From: Theobroma cacao
Taxonomy: Eukaryota; Streptophyta; Magnoliopsida; Malvales; Malvaceae
DNA: 64,000 nucleotides
Direction of reading: 5' to 3'
Assembly (NCBI RefSeq): GCF_000208745.1
Contig: NC_030851.1
Coordinates: 4,625,956-4,689,955 of the forward strand
Position 1 is the first letter of the stretch. Each line of letters begins with the position of its first letter. Under the pieces are notes generated by a model. That model searched no databases. It saw only the letters and a program-made list of their open reading frames with translations, and had not been told where the DNA came from. The position numbers were made by a program, and so were the translations under genes. This document shows, in pieces, positions 10,772-21,253 of this stretch.

Positions 10772-13526
10772 TCAAACTTGTACAAACAGTTGACTGCAGT
10801 TTTCTCTCTCAGTGGGAAAAATATGGACTCTCATTTCTCGAGGTGCCACAAGTTCAAAGACACAACTGTCATCCATCTCCAGCTTGTTATCAACTGCAAA
10901 TCTTCGCCAACCTTTGGAGAAAACCTTGTTGGTGTCAGTGTATAGCAAAGTCACCTCCCAAGATTTCTCTTTTGAAGTCCAGAAGGTGAATTCTGTTCTG
11001 GCTTGAGGAAGATGTGCATTGAGAAAAGATGTGGGGATGGTCTGTAGGAATGACAAATTCTACTTAATATGCTTGTCATGGTTAAAATTCCGAAAGACAA
11101 ACCTTTGAGGTTGAAATATGCTTACCAGTAGGAATGGGATATCCACATTACACCTTGTAATGCAATGCTTGAAATGGGGGAAGTTGGAGGTGAAATCTTT
11201 AGCCGCTTTACAAAGCTTTGCTGTAATTTTTCTACCTGCTGGCCGCTTCCTCGAGGAAGAGGCTAAATCTTTTTCCTCTGCTGATTTTTTCTTAGCCTTC
11301 CCTCCAATTTGAACTTGTGATTTGGTCTTCACCATATCAGTAACGTCCATTTCTTCTTCCTTAATTTTTTCAGTCGAGTCTTGGTGCATCCGGGTGATTG
11401 AAACACAGTTCCTCTCGCATCCACTTTTCTCAAAAATTTGTACATCAAAACACATATTGCCGTTGTATCTGAGCACCAAGAAATCCTTGTCCCCCAAGCA
11501 GTGATTTTGGTAAAACTGCTGCCAACCATGCTGCATGATTGTGCTTCTGTCCTGCTTGCACATAGTAATCTTCCAATAATCACCGGAAGGACCCCTCAGA
11601 ACTGCTCTAGTGGGGATTCTTTTTGGTAGATGGGTTCTAACAAAATGTGGTGGAATTTCCTGGAATAAATTTGAGAGAGAAGTTTAAACAGCCATGGACT
11701 GGAAAAGCATATATTCAATATTGTGCAAATCATACAACCATGTTTGATGGACCCTTTCTAGGATATTTAATATTCATATAGATCCTGTTGTATCCTTAAC
11801 TTTATTGTAGAATTCAAACTTTATTAGGACTATGCCTTTTTAACTGTTATACCAAACACAATCTTTCTGTCATATGAACCAGCAGTGCATTTCTTCACCC
11901 ACCCCTGAAACCCCCCCTACTCTTACCTTTCATCAGTCATTACCCAATTCTAGGATTACTCAATCAAAACCTTATCAGACTAGCCATCAAAATCTTAAAT
12001 GAACTTTTCTCAGTTTTCCTTTAATTTTATCAACAAAAAACAGACTGCAGCAGGTCTCAAATTCAAATTTAAATAAAAACTTGAACAACATTATGTAAAA
12101 CAGAAAAGAGAGGAGAAAGAAAGAAAACTTACAAAGAAAGACATATAAAAAACCAAATCCATTATATATATCCATCATCCTCTAATTTCCAAGGCTAAAC
12201 TTTCCCACAAACATAAAAGAACAGAGCAGTTCGTATGTATAAAGGCTTGCATAGTGCTTGTCTGCAACTCTAAATAAACAAATCACAGACAGTTTAAACA
12301 AACAACAGAATGAAGAATCAGAAACATAGGAAAAAAGGCTGTTTTCCTTGGTAAAGTCTGCAGAGAAAATGAAAGACAGAACAAGAAGGAAAAATGCAGC
12401 AAACTTATACTACATCTTTCATGTGCAAAAGCATACATATACACAGGTCATTTGCTTACAAATGAACACAAATATCTCAGCATTAAGTCATCACTTCTGC
12501 TGGTAGTGTCGGGTAGCATTAGCTACTCCCACTAACTGCTGAATTTTTTTTTTTTTGAAAGTTGTTGTTCATTCCATAACAGAGGATACTAAAGGTTCAC
12601 CTCTGGGAGAAGTACAAACATGATTAAAGTCTGTTACTCACCTATTTGGGGATAACAGCCCTTAATCACTACATAGCCAATCCCTTAAGGATACATCCAG
12701 AGAGAACACACACAAGCCTGCAGTACCCTTCCCAGAAAAAAACAGAGTCCATCCTGTACCTTTCCAAAAGAAAAACCCAAGCAAATCCCGCCACCCTCAA
12801 AAACTACTAGGTGGACAGGATCATAAACTGTACACAATATTCCACAACACCACCTCCCTAACGACCTAACAGGACAATGGGTTAGCCACACAAAACAAGC
12901 TTACCCCTTAACCGACCTCATGCCCCAGGTGGCTGCATCAAAAAAGAACCCCTGGACTGTAGCATACACAAACTGTGGTATCCCTTCAAGAGGAGAGCCA
13001 TCAGCACCTTCTATACATATCCTAGACCATATCCACCACTGAACCCCCAGTTACAAAAAGCAGTAGCTTCAATGTCATCATATCCTTTCCATGGCCAGAA
13101 GCGAGGCTTCATCCACAACCCCTCAGTAGAACGCAAGAACTTAGACACAGAACTTCCCCGACATCCACCACAATCCAAAAAACTTTGAACCCTCATAGTG
13201 TCTCCCAAGAATTAACCACTAAAACAAGTATTAGGCAGACTAAACTTGCTCAGTTGTCTGCTATGCTGCGGAAACCAGAACCAAAAACAAAGGCATCGAA
13301 CCAGACATGTATTTCAACTAGAAGAGTTAAATATTCAAAAACAATCTCAATTCTAACAGCAACCAAAAAAAAAGGACAGAGAAATCACCAGGCTACGGCT
13401 AGCGTCACCCTTATGTAGGATGAACATGGAGAAGGATGGTCGGTTGTCGTGATCCGGAAGATTGCTTTCCACACCCTTTGAGCTCTTATTCACCATTTTC
13501 TTCTTTGACTCCAAATGGCTTTGCAT
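10772..13526 (-). CDS. REM-type two-B3-domain protein, B3 gene 3A
   Basis: Predicted exons are 13526-13389, 11659-11126 and 11041-10772, all in phase 0, encoding 313 aa. Exon 1 (46 aa) ends with SFSMFILHKGDASRSL, the counterpart of the VRN1 start segment. B3 domain 1, about residues 30-135, reads EIPPHFVRTHLPKR, GPSGDYWKITMCKQD, HGWQQFYQNH, KDFLVLRYNGNMCFDV. A lysine-rich linker follows (SSRKRPAGRKITAKL). B3 domain 2 spans about 222-310 (TIPTSFLNAHLPQ, KGWRRFAVDNKLEMDD). It belongs to the same subfamily as VRN1 but is much diverged. The ATG was chosen because the frame upstream has only a non-ATG start. Intron 1 (13388-11660) shares sequence with intron 1 of gene 2 and contains a probable retroelement fragment. 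Target genes are unknown. Confidence 0.78.
12547..13210 (-). mobile_element. Probable non-LTR retroelement 3' fragment in intron 1 of gene 3A
   Basis: On the minus strand this stretch ends in a run of about 14 A residues (T run at 12547-12560). It has a GC content and style like the 3' ends of the LINE copies at 48-51 kb, and carries broken open frames (for example 13208-13011 and 12891-12685) that match no host gene I recognise. No target-site duplication could be found, so the upstream limit is approximate. A retroposed transcript is the alternative. Confidence 0.35.
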
Positions 13527-13979
13527 TTTCTTTCTCTGGAACAAAAGGGGTTACAAAACAAAGCTAACTTTGTCAAAACAGATTCCTCGTTCAAACTTTA
13601 TCTCTGGTTTCTAGTTTGTTATGTTTTTAAAGCTTTCTCTCCATTTTCAGTCCCAACTATTTCCTCGTGTAACAAAGTTTTTCCAAAGTATTAGAGGAAC
13701 AAACGTTTTATCAGAAATATATCAAGTTAGCTTGCAAGAATTAAATGAATAATCTGGTGGTGATAGAAGCAGTTAATCCAACTTTCTTCAATTATCGAGT
13801 TCTGAGCTATAACTCTGAATTTTTTAGTGTTCTGACAGAATTTTCAGAACAGCATGCATATATAGTTCTTCAGCAACAACTCTTTTTTGAGGTCCATGCC
13901 AAAAGTACACTTAAAATGGAATAAAGACAAGCATTGTTGACATCTTCAGATGGGATTCAAAGCAACTGGTCATATATTC

Positions 13980-13993
13980 AAACCTTAAGGGAC

Positions 13994-14025
<32 letters not shown>

Positions 14026-16784
14026 ATCAACTTGACCTAAAAGTGGAACCGAGTTTTTATCACATTCCCCCTACTCACTCACTCACTGAGTTTTAATCTC
14101 GCCTGCTTAACCCAAGCACCCACCGTGTGTCCCACCAACTCCCCTGCTTGTTTTTTAGTGGTTTTTTTTTTCCTTTTTTGTGCTGACCCACCAACTCACC
14201 ATCGGAAGTCAAGCATAGTTTTACATCATTTTAAGGAATATTCAATTTTAATTGTAATTTTCCATTGCCAGTACTTCAACAACAATCAAGTTATATAATA
14301 ATTTACATAAAAAAATTATAAAAAGTATGTTTATGTTGAAAATTGTAAGGAGAGTGCAACCTTCTCTATAGCTATCCTCAATCTACTACTAGCATTATAA
14401 TTAAACATGAGAATTCGACAGCATAACTTGACATAATAAATCAGTAATTCTAATAATAGTACAATGCAAGATCAATTATATCCCGAGTTTTGACAAAGAC
14501 TGAATAAGTTTTTACTCTGTTAGCACATTTTTTCCCCTTAAAGATGAAAAAGATGGGCATTTAAGTTACAATAAGTATTAGTACTTGGTGAGAAAATTGT
14601 TTATTATGGGCAAAAGTGTCAACCCCATCAATTATTCAATATTTCATTATTTTTTATTAAAAATATTTGGTAAAAGACAGATTCATGGTGAGTTTGGTTG
14701 GAACTCATTTTTAGGTGACTGGGTCGAGTCAGCAAGAGAAAGAAGGGGAGAGCACTGAGTCAAAGGTTGGCAAAAGAAGACAGTGTCGTCCTGAGTCGTG
14801 TGACCCGAGCAATTCTCTCAGCAAAGGGGGATCCTTTTATTTATTCCATTCGTCTAGGACAAAGACTTTTGGACACGTGTCAAGCCAGGGTGGATGGGGA
14901 CCACGACCAGAATCACATGCACAGCAAAATGAAGAAAAGCAAGAAGCGACCTTTTTATTACACCTTCATGACTTCATTGCTCCCTTACTGCCTGAAGTTG
15001 TTGGGCCTCTAAATCTCAACCAATCAAATAATTCATTCATCTTTGTTTTTTTCTGCTCTTCCAAATCAACCCACACTTTGGATTACTTAGGCTTAAAATC
15101 TTCTCAATTCTTCATCATATGCTATGGTGATGCATTTGTTGGTCCCCCAACTTCTGTTTATGATGGCATCAATTTTTATGTTTTGCAGAGTGATGTTAAT
15201 GCAAATAAAAATACCCAACAGAGTAGTGGTTTAATATGAGCTTTCAGTTTGTATATGCATAGGGTTTCCTCAATAAATATATCAATATATCCTGGAAAGA
15301 AAATTTATTGCATGGAATCAATGATGACATGTAATCTGGGTAAAGCCTTTGATAATTTGGGAAAAGAAAGGGAATATTTGCTTTTTATTCATAATAATGA
15401 TCTTGATATAGGGCAATTAAAACAAACTAGTATATTAAAGTTGTTAAATTGTTGAAACAAGGGAGGCAAAACGGTAAAAGATATTTGACAGTTGCAAAGC
15501 TGCAATCATGCATGGAAGAGATGGTTCTTGGACGTACGTTCCACAATTTGAAGTTAACAATTCCAAGTCATATAGGTTAAAAGTCATGCGAAGTAAAGAG
15601 GGTAGAGTAAGACCAATCAGTCAGAGGTTGATCAAACTTGTACAAACAGTTGACTGCAGTTTTCTCTCTCAGTGGGAAAAATATGGACTCTCATTTCTCG
15701 AGGTGCCACAAGTTCAAAGACACAACTGTCATCCATCTCCAGCTTGTTATCAACTGCAAATCTTCGCCAACCTTTGGAGAAAACCTTGTTGGTGTCAGTG
15801 TATAGCAAAGTCACCTCCCAAGATTTCTCTTTTGAAGTCCAGAAGGTGAATTCTGTTCTGGCTTGAGGAAGATGTGCATTGAGAAAAGATGTGGGGATGG
15901 TCTGTAGGAATGACAAATTCTACTTAATATGCTTGTTGTGGTTAAAATTCCAAAAAACAAACCATTGAGGTTGAAAATGCTTACCAGTAGGAATGGGACC
16001 TCCACATTACACCGTGTAATGCAATGCTTGAAATGAGGGAAGTTGGAGGTGAAATTTTTAGCCGCTTTACAAAGCTTTGCTGTAATTTTTCTACCTGCTG
16101 GCCGCTTCCTCGAGGAAGAGGCTAAATCTTTTTCCTCTGCTGATTTTTTCTTAGCCTTCCCTCCAATTTGAACTTGTGATTTGGTCTTCACCGTATCAGT
16201 AACGTCCATTTCTTCTTCCTTAATTTTTTTCAGTCGAGTCTTGGTGCATCCGGGTGATTGAAACACAGTTCCTCTCGCATCCACTTTTCTCAAAAATTTG
16301 TACATCAAAACACATATTGCGGTTGTATCTGAACACCAAGAAATCCTTGTCCCCCAAGCAGTGATTCGGTCCTGCTTGCACATTGTAATCTTCGAAAAAT
16401 CACCGGATGGACCCCTAAGAACTGCTCTAGTGGGCATTCTTTTTGGTAGATGGGTTCTAATAAAATGTGGTGGGATTTCCTGGAATAAATTTGAGAGAGA
16501 AGTGTAAACAGCCATGGACTGGAAAAGCATCTATTCAATATTGTGCAAATCATACAACCATGTTTGGTGGATCCTTTCTAGGATATTTAATATTCATATA
16601 GATCTTGTTGTATCCTTAACTTTATTGTAGAATTCAAACTTTATTAGGACTATGCCTTTTTAACTGTTATACCAAACACAATCTTTCTGTCATATGAATC
16701 AGCAGTGCATTTCTTCACCCACCCCTGAAAAACCCCCCTACTCTTACCTTTCATCAGTCATTACCCAATTCTAGGATTACTTAA
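13980..16784. repeat. Direct duplication, unit B (truncated, about 2.8 kb)
   Basis: Matches 9125-11960 at an offset of 4855-4860 bp. Homology stops abruptly near 16784, just after TTACCCAATTCTAGGATTACT, so exon 1 and most of intron 1 of the B3 gene were not carried over or were later lost. It also places a copy of the sequence found upstream of the VRN1-like gene 2 upstream of gene 3A exon 1. Confidence 0.9.
15632..16519 (-). pseudogene. Truncated, frame-scrambled copy of the REM B3 gene (3B)
   Basis: The copy keeps the equivalents of exon 2 (about 16459-15985) and exon 3 (15901-15632), but has no exon 1 counterpart. Exon 2 carries a 40-bp deletion relative to 3A (between 16365 and 16370) that shifts the frame inside B3 domain 1. 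One extra base in the T run near 16224-16230 restores the frame, so about 45 residues in between are read out of frame and the domain core is lost. Because a stop in 3A's intron (TAA) is TAC here, an open frame extends into former intron and could start at an ATG at 16513-16511, giving a chimeric product. Exon 3 is identical to 3A. Transcription is unknown; I call it a pseudogene. Confidence 0.75.
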
Positions 16785-17818
16785 TTGTTCTGCATTCATC
16801 AAGAAACAAAGATAAAATGGAAAAAGGGACAGATTTGATTACTTTGAGTTAAATGGTAAGTAAGATTAAGGTAATGGCAAGCCTGAATTAATTTTTTTTA
16901 AAAAAGGTAGAAACATTGTCAAGTAATTCATGGGCCAAGTGATATTTCTTTGTCCATTTCTATATTTTGGGCTAAACCTGATTTCGTGCACTCAAGGCTT
17001 GTGTCTAACCTGGTTAAAGCCATTAAAAAGGCAAAGGATTGTCCATTTTTCACTACAATATTTAGCCCAAAAAAGATATATATTATACACGTTTGATTCG
17101 GCTTTTCTTTTCAGTTTTTGACTCCCAACTTCCATGTAACCGTTTCGGGGACAAAGATCCATCTGGCCTGCCGATATAACCGTTTGGCGCGTCCTAGGTT
17201 TCTTCCCATGAACGTCAAAAGCCCCACCAATTGTCTCATCCCAAATCTTGCACATATTAAACCAAAGCACACACAATTTATTAAATTCTTTTCTTCACCC
17301 CAGCCTCTCTTTTCTCCTTTTAATTCACAAAAAGAGATGAACATAAAAGGAAAAAAAAATCATAGCAATCGAGTTCTAAGACCATCTTTGGTGCCTTTGA
17401 ACAATATTGAATTTTATGCAGACATTCTGGTATGTTTTTGGTCTTTGGTTCTTTATGAATTGTTTATGTTGGTTGCTTCATTAGCTGGAACTTAAATTCT
17501 ATGGTTGTTACTTGCTAGATCCTTAATTTTGTTTACCCTTGTATATTGTCATGGTAAGTTTGTTAGTGTTATGATTCTTCTACATGCAAGTTTTATTTAC
17601 CCATTGGGATGTTAATGATTGTGAGTCCAAGGGTTTTGTTTTTCTTCTTTGGAATTTAGTATTAGCATTGAGTTTTTGTTATTCTTCTTTGTTATCATCA
17701 CCAAACAAAGAAATTAATTCTTCTCCTTTCGATTAATTGCATATCCAAGCCAGAGCTCAAAGTTTTTCACGATCTTTCAGAGGTGTTCAGAAGAATTGGA
17801 GGAGGAAGTGTGCCCATC
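16785..17818. other. Intergenic, upstream of Expp1-like gene
   Basis: No gene is supported. Short unrelated frames occur on both strands at 16930-17495. The last few hundred bases probably hold the promoter and leader of the gene at 17819; a leader intron is possible but cannot be fixed. Confidence 0.45.
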
Positions 17819-19697
17819 ATGAGGAGAACGATCATGGTGACACAAATGATGGTTGTGATGACGATGATGAGGATGATGATTGCTGCAATTGCAGATGATA
17901 CTAATGGTGTTTTTAGCCCTTGTGAGGATTCAAAAGTACAGAAATCAGATGGATTCACCTTTGGTCTTGCGTTCTCGAAGAAGGAATCTTTTTTCTTTGA
18001 TAATGTTCAGCTTTCGCCCTGTGATAGTCGGCTTGCCTTAGCCAGTAAAATGGCCCCACTAGCTGTATTTAGGCCAAAGGTGGATGAGATTTCTCTCCTT
18101 ACCATCAATGGTAGCATTCCTGTAAGTATTTGCATCTCTTGAAACTCTCCATTTTTAACCTCTGGGTAGTTAGCTAGAACAATTTTTTTTTTTTTTGTAT
18201 ATTTTGCCATAGACAAAGATTTTTATTAATTCAAGCAATACTTCGCATCTCATATGCCTTCCATGAAGTCGAATGATAGAGATTGCTCAGCACAATGTTT
18301 TTATAACTTCATATTATGTCAAAAGTGTGATATCCATGGCATCATTTGGTGCTTCTTTCTTGGTTCTGCATTTATATCGTGTTGGACAATGACGTTTGAA
18401 CCAATACTGATTACTGACATTTTCATCTATATATTTTTCATAAGCTAATTTAATTCTAGAGAAATCCTCGAAAAATCATATCATGCCATCATGCACAAGC
18501 TGGTTTACCCCTCAGATGTCAATTCGTTAAACATGTTGAAAATTTTTTGTAATAAGGTCTCGTTTTAGCCACGCTTGACATATAGACTTTTTGGGCCTGC
18601 ACTTTCCATTTCTGTTTCTCTCCAGTGCTTTCTATTTTCTCCATCCCCTAGGCATAGCAAATACTTGCAAGATAACAAAATCTTAAGTAAAAAATTACCC
18701 GATTTGGGTTTAATTATTTCATGATTCTGGAAATTTCAGAGGTCACTGTAGTTTGATCAGGGTAATTTTCTGAAATGCTCTGTGTTTATCAAGATTATTA
18801 CTTTACTTTGATCTGGAGAGCAGGCAAACACAAACAATAAATCCACTTTCTCAAGTTTTCCTTGAATTGGAAAGTAATGACTTAATGAAATCATATATAT
18901 ATTCTCTTTTATATTCAGTGGCTGTATCTCTAGCTTTGACCTTCAAGCAGAGCAAGGAGAATATTTGCTTCACAACTTCACTGTTCTTTAGTTCCTTGCT
19001 CTTTGAGGAAAGTTGAGAACCTTTTTGTGTTTATAGAATTGCTAGTGCAAGAACAGTGAAGTAGTTAATACTTCTGCTGCTTATTCATGCCCGATCATAA
19101 ACTTGTTTTCTGATGAGAAATTTACAACGTACATCAATGAAAATGTTAATAAAGTGATGCAATCTGAATATGTGATTTTTATAAAATTTTCCAGCTTGTA
19201 GCCGGTGGATTCATGGTAGCATTTGCAGGAAGGAAGTATGCAGCCAGGTCATTTCCAGTAATGGTTGCTGATGATCGAAATACCATAACTAGTTTCACTT
19301 TGGTATGCTCATTACAAGCTGGCATATTTCTTCTATCTTGCTGTGCTAGTATGACAGAAATGGAGTTTGTTTGTATTTTGTTGTTACACAGGTACTTGAA
19401 TTCCATAAGGGTACTCTTCAAAATTTACACTGGAAAAGTTTTGGTTGTGATTCATGTTCTGGGGAGTCTGCTGTTTGCCTCAACAATCAAGACTGTGCAA
19501 TACCAACCCCAAAATGTGGGCATACTGGGTGCAGCTTGGGCATACAGTTAGCATTTTCTGGCACAGACAAGAACCTTGAACCACTGAATTCATGGTATGA
19601 AGTGAACAAAATTCGGCAATATTCTCTCTATGGCCTATACTCAGATCTGCGTGATTCGATTACCAATTCTATTCCTGGTTTTATTCCCCACCAATAA
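17819..19697 (+). CDS. Expp1-like secreted protein
   Basis: Predicted exons 17819-18121, 19195-19302 and 19392-19697 join in phase 0 to 238 aa. The ATG at 17819 is the first in frame; the 12 codons upstream begin with GTG. The N-terminus (MRRTIMVTQMMVVMTMMRMMIAAIADD) looks like a signal peptide, met-rich and hydrophobic. The body contains the FTFGLAFSKKESFFF, LSPCDSRLAL and FRPKVDEISLLTIN segments, and a cysteine-rich part (CDSCSGESAVCLNNQDC, CGHTGCSLGIQLAFSGTDKN) typical of plant Expp1-like proteins such as Arabidopsis At3g44150, named from memory. Eight or more cysteines suggest disulfides in an extracytoplasmic protein. The biochemical function of the family is not known to me. The 1.07-kb intron 1 holds nothing recognisable. 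Confidence 0.8.
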
Positions 19698-20378
19698 CAA
19701 GCTTTTCTAAGCCTTCTACTGGCTTATTCAACAGCTGAGGATGTACACGATGGTCCTGAACTAAATTATATGTATGACTAGGAAGCTAAATAGGCCGGAA
19801 CTAATTACCTGTCCATGTCAATGAATAGCCAGTTTAGCACGAGAAAGCAATGGATATTTGGCTGATGTTATGAATTGGTTGGACTTTTACCACATCTTTC
19901 AGGGAATTGTGCACAGAATGGTTTTAAAGAATATTAGAGGGTTGCTTCACCGTTCATTTTCTCCCCTTTATGCATCCGAAGTTGACCATGATGAGTTTGG
20001 ATGAGGTAATGAGCTACAGACATAAGACCCAGCCCTTTTTAACTTACACAACATCAATACAATTACCAAGTTAATTAGTAACGACATACATTCCCAGTTC
20101 CCACATATGCCAAATATATTTTTCTAGGCTTTATTAGAACTTCACAACAGTAAAATACGGAGCACAAACTCGGTTTCAGTGTATTATAATGTATAACTTT
20201 TCTGTAGATAAGCTGCAGTTGCAAATTCCACGACAAACAGGACAAATCCAACTGGGATTTTGGTTTACTTCAGTTCACATTCTCCCCACCCCTTTACAAA
20301 TAGACCCAAAATCTTGATTAGGTTTTGGGGAAGTAAAATAGTACTACCACGAAAATGGTAGAAAATAAAAATAATTAA
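19698..20378. other. Intergenic
   Basis: 3' flank of the Expp1-like gene and spacer before the zinc-finger pseudogene. No gene or repeat is supported. Confidence 0.5.
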
Positions 20379-20709
20379 CTCGTGTATAAGTAATCTCCAC
20401 AAAGTTGGCCTTGGACCAACCTGCATTTGCTGCAATGTGTAAGGTGGCCAAGAGTTTTGTGTCTGCGAAATGGAAACAGGTTATCCCTATCCATGCGTTT
20501 TTGACAATAGAAGAAAAGGGGGATGAAATGGAAAAAACCTGTATTGAGTTTACCTGCATTGATGACATGTCTCTCCTTTGACTGGGACCACATATGCGAC
20601 TGGGACCAGATATGCGTTTCCCATCCACAAGCAGAGTCCAGTTCATTCTGCGATCACCCAAAAGCTTTTCTCGCTCCCTATGCAGTTCCGGTTTCAAACC
20701 TTCTTCTAA
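20379..20709 (-). pseudogene. CDCA7-type 4CXXC zinc-finger gene fragment
   Basis: Two exon remnants are visible. The first, 20709-20554, encodes a conserved pre-finger segment (RRMNWTLLVDGKRISGP) and, in the +1 frame, KGETCHQC. The second, 20462-20379, continues HKTLGHLTHCSKC and VQGQLCGDYLYTR. Between them lies a well-formed 91-bp intron (20553-20463, GT...AG). This is the zf-4CXXC_R1 signature of CDCA7-like nuclear proteins. The change of frame before the first cysteine can be explained by one extra A after GGTCCC. An 18-bp tandem duplication (GGTCCCAGTCGCATATGT) is also present. The rest of the gene is not recognisable on either side, so this is a non-processed remnant rather than a functional gene. 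CDCA7 proteins act with the HELLS/DDM1 remodeller in animals. Confidence 0.7.
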
Positions 20710-21253
20710 CTGAATCTCAATCTCAAAAATTAAAAAAAAAAAAAACCAACAACAAAGCATACCCTTAAAAACAAAAATCCTTAAGTGTTCAAAGTTCAAA
20801 CAATCAAAGAGACGCTAAATTCCAAAACCTATCGTGAATGGTGATGAATGAATATCGAATATCACTGACCGTGTTTCTTAAATGTCCCAATACAAATCAA
20901 CACAAAATTCCTACTGAATGGCTGTTGTTAAAAAAAGCAAAAGAAAAACAATAATTGATTTCTATACAGAATAAATCTACATCCCTGTACATTACACAAT
21001 GTGAAAAGAAGAAAACCTATTTTCCTAAATCCCAAAAAGATCCATATAATTTAATTTGTATAATGAAAATCAGAGGCACAGCCACTGAGTCGAATGGTGC
21101 ACAACGACCACATCGGTCTTCAGGTTCCTTGAATACATGTTCCTTTCTAAGCTTTCTGGATCATTGACACAAAATCTGTTTCTGAGCAGAACCAGAATCC
21201 ACAATTCCTAGGCGACTTTAGTATGTTTCTTGCCAAACTAGAAACCACGATTC
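20710..21253. other. Spacer / 3' flank of the PX-nexin gene
   Basis: No gene is supported. The part next to 21254 is presumably the 3' UTR of the minus-strand PX gene. Confidence 0.45.

Larger units (their letters stand above)
9125..13979. repeat. Direct duplication, unit A (about 4.86 kb)
   Basis: The unit starts at AAACCTTAAGGGACC (9125) and the same string restarts at 13980. The matching part of unit A runs to about 11960; the rest, 11960-13979, contains exon 1 and most of intron 1 of gene 3A and is missing from unit B. Flanking parts differ by several percent and small indels, but 9726-11076 is identical to 14586-15936. A single ambiguous base (n) sits at 9326 in a T-rich run. Between 9330 and 10771 nothing besides the duplicated 3' flank of gene 3A is seen. 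Confidence 0.9.

Noticed and set aside
12685..13418. Possible host gene inside intron 1 of B3 gene 3A
   Set aside because: Frames are broken by stops, and a long poly(A) at the minus-strand 3' end points to a retroposed sequence.
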